Below are positions 58,516 to 64,000 of a stretch of 64,000 nt of DNA, one piece after another. A model generated the notes under the pieces. That model was not told the DNA's origin, ran no database searches, and was given only the letters and a program-made list of their open reading frames with translations. Source of the DNA: Ophioderma brevispina (lineage: Eukaryota > Echinodermata > Ophiuroidea > Amphilepidida > Ophiodermatidae); assembly GCA_023653785.1 (NCBI GenBank), contig JAMKCH010049206.1:18519-82518 (forward strand). Reading direction: 5' to 3'. The position numbers and the translations under genes were made by a program. The stretch's first letter is position 1. Every line of letters starts with the position of its first letter.

Positions 58516-58684
58516 ACCTTCTTTTGCGATTAAATAATGCTACATTCGCGCTGTAATAAATTTCTCTCACATTTGTAATATATACATTGCTGTAATTCAC
58601 AGAGGTTATTAGAACCTCAAATTCCTCTCATTTATATAACATGTTGAAATTATATTAATTAATTACTCTTTCTCATTCCTTAAG

Positions 58685-59018
58685 TTTCAAGCCAATACAT
58701 TTGGAACAGTCGCTTACATAACGTCATCCAAAACATTCCAGTTATTATGTGGTCGAAATCCGCACAGCCCTCAACAGTGGTTTATGGTACAAGGTGTGCG
58801 ATCCAGTGAAGTATATTGACAAGAACACTGATAATTCACCAACTTTGCTGATAGACTGGAACTGGAAAGAGATGTCTCTAGAAACCAAAATGATACTCAG
58901 TTGAACGATTCAACCCAACACATGTAGGCGATTTTAATCAATGGTTCCTATGCTTCAATTGCAAATGGACCTGTTCATTTCACGGACTTCAACAAAGCTA
59001 TTACTTCTGTGGAAAAGG
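58685..59018 (+). pseudogene. Possible Ig-like exon with frame breaks
   Basis: After an acceptor-like TTTCAAG (phase 1 if cut at 58690), one frame reads TFGTVAYITSSKTFQLLCGR, then PHSPQQWFMVQGVRSSEVY, then a stop. A cysteine followed by Trp about 11 residues later, with hydrophobic alternation, recalls an Ig V-type strand B to C. Downstream frames continue as FADRLELERDVSRNQNDTQ and AILINGSYASIANGPVHFTD and finish at GAAAAG/GTAATGAG, a plausible donor at 59018. It lies just upstream of the somatomedin-B exon on the same strand. The Ig assignment is weak; at least two stops would need explaining. Confidence 0.3.
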
Positions 59019-59532
59019 TAATGAGCAAAAGATAAAGGTAGAAATATTACTTTTAGCATTAGCTACTTCGAGCAAAACTTATTTCCCATCTAATATCTGT
59101 TTATAAAGGCCACATGTATCTGCCCGGTCCTCTTCTGTGATATGTCCGCCATTGTCTCGAGTTCGGGGTCTCATGTCATGAAATTTGGCGGGTGGCTGTA
59201 GCTTGGCCCGGGCCATATGGCAAGTTCGATTAAGTTAGCGATACGCACCCCAAAGGCGATAATCGCGAAAACGGTTTTCAAACAAGTAGTCTTTAAAAAA
59301 AAAACCAGGTGATCGCGACCACGTTTAGAAGTATTATTGTCCGCCGTAATCAGAGTCCGGCTACACGTCAAGAATAGAGGCACTCGATTCAGTTGACTCG
59401 TCACGCAACATTAGTTTCACGCTTTATTCCCGTTATCGTCCTATGGAGCCCGGACTGTGGCTCTCACCGGACTATATCTGGTTTCACACTGGTACCAGCC
59501 CTACTTAAATACCTTAATTCTTTTATTTTCAG
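59019..59532. other. Intron-like, with dispersed repeat copy 2 at 59355-59486
   Basis: 59355-59486 is the direct-orientation partner of 8166-8310 (TCCGGCTAC, CGATTCAGTTGACT, TTTCACGCTTTATTCCCGTT, GGACTATATCTGGTTTCACA). The 77-residue minus frame here is unsupported. It ends in TTTTATTTTCAG, the next acceptor. Confidence 0.55.
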
Positions 59533-60112
59533 ACATATAATTGTGCCGGTATCAATACACATTTCACAAAGGTGGAGTTGCGAATTACGATGTGGTGAAC
59601 GAGATTTAAGTAGGTGCCAATGCGATAGTGAATGTATACAATAAGAGATTGCTGCATTGATTATAACAGTACTTGCGCAAATGAATGCCTAACATTATGA
59701 TATTCAAACAACGATAGACGCATCTTTTCAGACTGACCTTCAATGTGGTTGGGAATGTTGCAGTAGTTACAATTGCCCAGCTTCATGGAAAGAAGAATTT
59801 ATTAAGTCTCGATGTAAACATCCTACGGATCGAATGCTTGTGTTTGACAAGTTTTGGAAACACCTTTCGCCACATTTTCTGCGCTTTTTTCATATTCCTT
59901 AAATTACGCTACGGTTCATCCCTGGGATGTTGTTTGTACATCCTTTCTATAGTTGCGGCGGCATCCTTTACCTGTGGTCATTTATGACTTTCGACAAGAC
60001 GAAAGGTTCTACTTGGGAATCGTATTCGTATTTTTCTACAATAAACTGCCCTCCTGAATCTAATTTGTCAATAGCAATGGCATGTAACTCATATATTTTC
60101 GAGATTTTTTAA
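59533..60112 (+). pseudogene. Somatomedin-B domain and extracellular region of an adhesion-GPCR-like receptor
   Basis: After the acceptor TTTTATTTTCAG the frame reads SQRWSCELRCGERDLSRCQC, then DSECI. One base is then missing, and the adjacent frame continues RDCCIDYNSTCANE. Together these match the cysteine pattern of a somatomedin-B domain (C-x3-C, C-x-C, C, CC-x-DY, C), a small extracellular disulfide knot. A second acceptor near 59730 (CATCTTTTCAG) leads into LQCGWECCSSYNCPASWKEE, then FIKSRCKHP, which resembles the Cys-Pro-x-Ser-Trp region found after somatomedin-B in invertebrate adhesion-GPCR-like receptors. A later segment YFSTINCPPES is also coding-like. Stops and shifts interrupt the reading. 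It is read as a pseudogene, or as a gene carrying sequencing indels. Confidence 0.6.
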
Positions 60113-60241
60113 CAATGATCAAATGAGACATTATAAGCAATTTACAAATCCGCATTGTGCTCTGTGTACAATATCCTACACGGCGTTGGGGACCATGGTA
60201 AATTGGTGATTCGTGTCCGGGTTCGGCTAGAGGCATTCAAC

Positions 60242-61330
60242 AAGGACATCGCCCGGAACAAGGAGAGAAGGATGCCCTCTATAATCATAATAGTTATATT
60301 TCACCATCAGTTTGGAGTTGGTGTTTTAGCACTACTTTAACATATACGCAATGTGTTTTTTATTCCCCAAAATACATTTGTATCAAGAAAAGCCAAAAAG
60401 TCTGAGACAGTTCAGGGGCATGCTCTCTGGAAAAAGCAAAGCTTAGAGTATTCCTCCATTCCAATGACCATTTATTACTTAAATGAATAAACAGGAAGAT
60501 TTTGCATATCTGCCCTTTGTTATAGAGCTTGTAAGTGACGTATATACTTGCCTTTTGTCCTTTAAAGCTACAAAGAGGCTACACGAGGCAGCCCTTATAA
60601 CAATACCCATACATTAGCTTATGCTACTGAGATTTTGATTATATACTGTCTTCACACAAAGCAGACTCTGGAATACAAACACAATGGCCCATGACCGCGC
60701 TATTTATATCATGACAAGCTAGCTAGCGCTATTGAGCTACTAAAATAGCATTCCCATGGCAACATTCAAAGCCCTTCATTCACGCATTGTATTGAACAAT
60801 ACATCACCACTTGTATTTTAGTATGAAATTTATGATACCAGGATATGCAAGGTCAGCTTGTCGTTAACATGTGCTCATTAAGCTTCTGAACTGAGGCCCT
60901 TGGTAGATTAGCATACCTACCACATAGTGAGTGGCATGGTATGTGGTATCATGTTGTTGTTTATGGCACTTCCATTTAGTGTTCAGCCCCCCCAGAAACA
61001 AAAATGCAAAAAATGAGGTCTTTCCCCCCCAAGAACCAGAATGCCACTCATATATATATTGCTTCATAATATAACGCACATCCTTGCAAAGCGGCTCGGG
61101 GTTCTGGGGGGAAAGGGTTCATATTTTGAAATTTCAGTTACCAATTGAATCCGTATTATAATTTTACATAAAACCGTCTTTAGGGAATTTATGTAAAGTG
61201 GGAATTTTTTAAAACTGCAAAATTAAACTTTGGGGGGAGGCATGTCCCTTTAAAATGCGGAATTGTCAAGTTCATCTGCTTTCATGAAACACAGAGGCCG
61301 TCCTCCATTCCTTATCCGCGATGGTCCTTT
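60242..61330. mobile_element. 1.1-kb TIR element, copy 2
   Basis: Same orientation as the copy at 34367-35473. Left AAGGACATCGCCCGGAACAA (continuing GGAGAGAAGGATGCCCTCTAT) and inverted right CCAAAGGACCATCGCGGATA (continuing AGGAATGGAGGACGGCCTCTG). Internal landmarks such as TGCTCTCTGGAAAAAG and CAGGAAGATTTTGCATA also correspond. It separates the somatomedin-B part from the seven-helix part of the receptor, so it probably sits in an intron of that gene. Confidence 0.8.
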
Positions 61331-61699
61331 GGACATTATCGACAACCAAAACACCTGAAATTACCAATCGCATGTCCTTGCCAAGCGAAACACGTGACCC
61401 GTTATCACGTGTTTGTCGTAAGGTAAGATGTAGACCTGGTTATTCTCTGACTTTGACAAATGCGTTTTCATGACAGAACGAGTCCCCCCCCCCCCAAAAT
61501 TTATCGATAGTGAGACATTGTTTTTAAATCGAACAAGAAGCCATGGTGCACTTCAGAAGTACCTCAAGTCGGTTCGACCTTGTTGCATGTTTTACGGCTA
61601 AAGTTTGGTAATCGTTGGATGGAAAAGTAATTGTTTCACGATTAGAGTCATAGAACCACCTATCGAGGATTTCGTAGTGACGATTTTGATACATGGACC
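61331..61699. other. Intron-like, C-run
   Basis: A CCCCCCCCCCCC run at 61484-61495. No coding feature until about 61720. Confidence 0.4.
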
Positions 61700-62970
61700 G
61701 CTTTCAGCCGTTATCTATGAAATGGGATTGAAGCTACCCGAAGAATTGAAATAACAATCCATTGTTTGAAGCGATGGGTGACAGAAGAGAAATGAAATGA
61801 TAGTCTGTTCTGCGATGTAAAGGAAATGGAAGCATTTTTATCTTGTGATCAACAGGGGCCTAACAAAACTAATAGTAAACTCGATGGTTCCATGGGCACT
61901 TGTACTCTGGCACACCCGAGGAATTTTTGCCTGTGTCTCTTCCATTTAAAAGAAATACAATGCTTATTTTCAACATACGATCTAATACATACAGCGGAAA
62001 TATATTTTGTACTCTTAACCGTACCAGGTATAGAGCTACAATCCGTTGAAAAGAAGAAGTTGATTTTTGTTTTGGTTGGAAGGTTCATAACCCTCTCCTT
62101 GATTGCCCTTACATTATTCTAAACAAATCGGAATACTCATCGATGTAAATTGGAAAGATTTATCTATGCCAGTACCGAATTCACAAGAGATGAATACCTT
62201 CTTCTACCCAATGGACAGGTACAGATTTGCTATGATTCAATCTTAACAGTACCTCTCGAGCTCGAGGCAAAAGTCATTGCGTATTTTTTCTCTGACCCAC
62301 TCGATATAATCAGTTTCGTAATATCCTGCCTTTCGATCCTTGGTTTAGTTGGAACTTTAGCTACTACATAAATTCAAGATCTGCGAAATCTTTAATGGAA
62401 AGGGGAATTATTCTTTACCATTGTACTCTCTTTATAGGCTTTCAGTTTGTTACATTACTAGCAAACAAATCTTCTACTGACCGCACGCTTTGTGTGTATT
62501 CGCTTCAATAACACATTACCTTCTGGCTGGCAAGCCTTCACCTTGACTACAATTGACCATTGGTTCTCCTCAAACAAAATTTGTAATTAACAAGATGAAT
62601 CAACACTTGCTTGGCGAAGGCAGTAAGGTATACGACGTATTGCAACAAATTCTTGTTTGGGGGGTTTACCCATTTCTATCGTAAGGTATAGTTTTGACCC
62701 TCTCCATTTCTGTGATGTGTTCATTCCGCTGTATGATGAAACAAACGTTGCTGGTTGCGTGCGGCATGTCAATTACTTGCATTTGGAATACCCGTAGCTC
62801 TCTCGCTGATCACAAATACTAAATTGGTAATTTATGTGGTCATCAGTCTGCATAAGGACAGGCAACGCTCAAATATATTGCAACACAAAACAGCAATGAA
62901 GATGATGGAAAGAAGCAGCCCGGTTTATTTAAGGTATCGAATGTGTCATTCTGTAGAAAGCAGAATCTAA
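61700..62970 (+). pseudogene. Adhesion-GPCR-like (family B2) seven-helix receptor, frameshifted and truncated
   Basis: Extracellular part: RRIEITIHCLKRWVTEEK, a stop, then DSLFCDVKEM and SKLDGSMGTC. Next is a hydrophobic stretch, then FTRDEYLLLPNGQVQICYDS, the usual lead-in to helix 1, and helix 1 itself DIISFVISCLSILGLVGTLA (to 62371). Helices 2-3 are seen across shifts (LMERGIILYHCTLFIGFQFV, then TLLANKSSTDRTLCVYSL). Extracellular loop 2 contains GGLPISIVRYSFDP. Helix 5 is clear: LLAFGIPVALSLITNTKLVI, then YVVISLHKDRQRSN. At least four one-base shifts or stops separate these blocks, and helices 6-7 are not found before the window end. The role would be a plasma-membrane adhesion/signalling receptor. 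It is most likely a pseudogene; systematic indel errors in the assembly are the alternative. Confidence 0.65.
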
Positions 62971-63142
62971 ACTATTTATTATACCCAAAGTATTTACTAT
63001 TATTGATACCACTATAATTGTACTCTATGCATTAATTCGACATGAAATAAGTTTACAAAGGCATTATCAAACCAAATACGTGAAAGAACACTAAGCAAAT
63101 CTGGTGATTTGCCGAAACAATCAGGCCCGTATTCCAAAAAGA

Positions 63143-63502
63143 AGTTTACGGTCCCAGGAAATGAGATGATAAACCTAGTCCAAAATCTTTACGGCATTCC
63201 ATTCCAATAAAGAGGGGCCACAAAAAGAATACCAACCATGTGAAACGTGTGAACTATTGATTTCAAGTCAATGCATTAGATTCACAAACCAGTTCACCTG
63301 GAATTTTCTATACTTCTGAAAAATCAATAGTCACAATGATGTCATCACCAAGCCAAATAGTTGATGCTTTCTCAGCCCGCTCCTTGTAGCCTGACACAAC
63401 CACATCAATGCTAATTGCATTTCCTGGGACCTTAACACGTTTGACTAGACAATCGTTTTTCTTTTGAGCAATGGAGGTGGGTAAGCGACACTCATTAAAT
63501 TA
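63143..63502 (-). other. Unexplained coding-like frame inside a short inverted repeat
   Basis: On the minus strand a frame of about 63 codons stays open and ends in TAG near 63318. It contains CLVKRVKVPGNAISIDVVVS, then GYKERAEKASTIWLGDDIIV, an amino-acid mix unusual for random AT-rich DNA. The motif GGTCCCAGGAAATG occurs at 63152-63170 on plus and again at 63413-63430 on minus, so the region may instead be a short TIR element. No family recognised. Confidence 0.25.
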
Positions 63503-64000
63503 TGGAAAGGGTTTTTCCTTTTTTCAAAGTTATATAGATATTCCTTGTGGTATGATGTGACAAATTTTGATGCTTTTATTACCGTAGGTTCAAAATATCC
63601 ACCCTCACTACTCAAAAGACCATTTGTTTAACTTAAATAGTAATGTTGTTATCATTGTGGATCACGGGCTTCAATGGTTTGCTATAAATAATAGGCCCGG
63701 GGGTGTTTTTAGTAGAAGAATCCGCCGAGTGCGACATTGGGCAGCCTTGAGATTTCAACCACCGTTGACAACCCGTTTCAAGACACAAATTACGAACGCG
63801 TTTACCACGTATTCCACTGAAGGGGTCTTTAGGTACACAATTTCCAATACGATATTTCAAAATTAGGCACTTCATAATACAAAAAATAGGGCGCGATGGC
63901 AAACAAAATGTTTTATATCGGCCGATTTCCCTAGATTTTGGCCGTTGCCGGGGGATTTAGTTTTTCGTAGCCTTAAAGATTATCGGACTACTTCCATAGA
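63503..64000. other. No supported gene
   Basis: Overlapping 80- and 89-residue frames on opposite strands at 63624-63902; neither shows a motif. Base composition is slightly more GC-rich from 63690. Nothing further can be said at the window edge. Confidence 0.35.

Overview
The window reads as nuclear DNA of a metazoan. It is AT-rich, introns have GT/AG boundaries, protein domains sit on single exons flanked by phase-1 introns, and most of the length is decayed transposable elements. Tandem one-exon SRCR modules, a somatomedin-B plus adhesion-GPCR-like receptor, and abundant Tx1-like, R2-superclade, Penelope-like and Tc1/mariner relics point to a marine invertebrate, most likely a deuterostome (echinoderm, hemichordate or cephalochordate). 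The species cannot be fixed from sequence alone. There is no operon structure, CRISPR array or prokaryotic gene organisation.

Layout. 1-118: partial exon of an unidentified gene on the minus strand. 1.1-6.2 kb: a dead Tx1/L1-like retrotransposon split by a pyrimidine-rich tract, by a segment holding a CA-rich microsatellite and an antisense CR1/jockey-like relic, and by a 56-base G run. 13.8-14.1 kb: a doubtful SRCR-like exon relic. 17.3-22.9 kb: nested long-inverted-repeat (foldback) elements. 23.7-33.2 kb: the clearest gene, four plus-strand SRCR exons (23733-24062, 26251-26607, 30370-30696, 32884-33178). The first three are open with phase-1 splice boundaries; the fourth carries a one-base frameshift. 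Their introns are full of TIR elements, including two flanked by TTAA. 34.0-37.9 kb: a minus-strand R2-superclade retrotransposon (reverse transcriptase plus restriction-like endonuclease) split by a 1.1-kb TIR element. 38.5-39.2 kb: a mariner-type transposase relic and a MITE. 43.2-49.7 kb: two inverted satellite blocks around LINE and Penelope-like relics. 49.9-53.4 kb: one large palindromic element. 58.7-63.0 kb: remains of a plus-strand receptor (possible Ig-like exon, somatomedin-B, extracellular region, seven-helix region) with several frameshifts and a second copy of the 1.1-kb TIR element inside.

How the parts relate. The SRCR exons and the receptor lie on the same strand and are both extracellular-receptor material. 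They could belong to one large receptor gene or to two neighbouring genes; the sequence does not decide. The most interesting pattern is in the SRCR cysteines: each intact exon appears to have lost both partners of one canonical disulfide (C2-C7 in the first; C5-C6 in the second and third), as expected of domains still under structural selection. The other strong points are a TTAA insertion whose empty site survives in an adjacent duplicate, and the density of very long imperfect palindromes.
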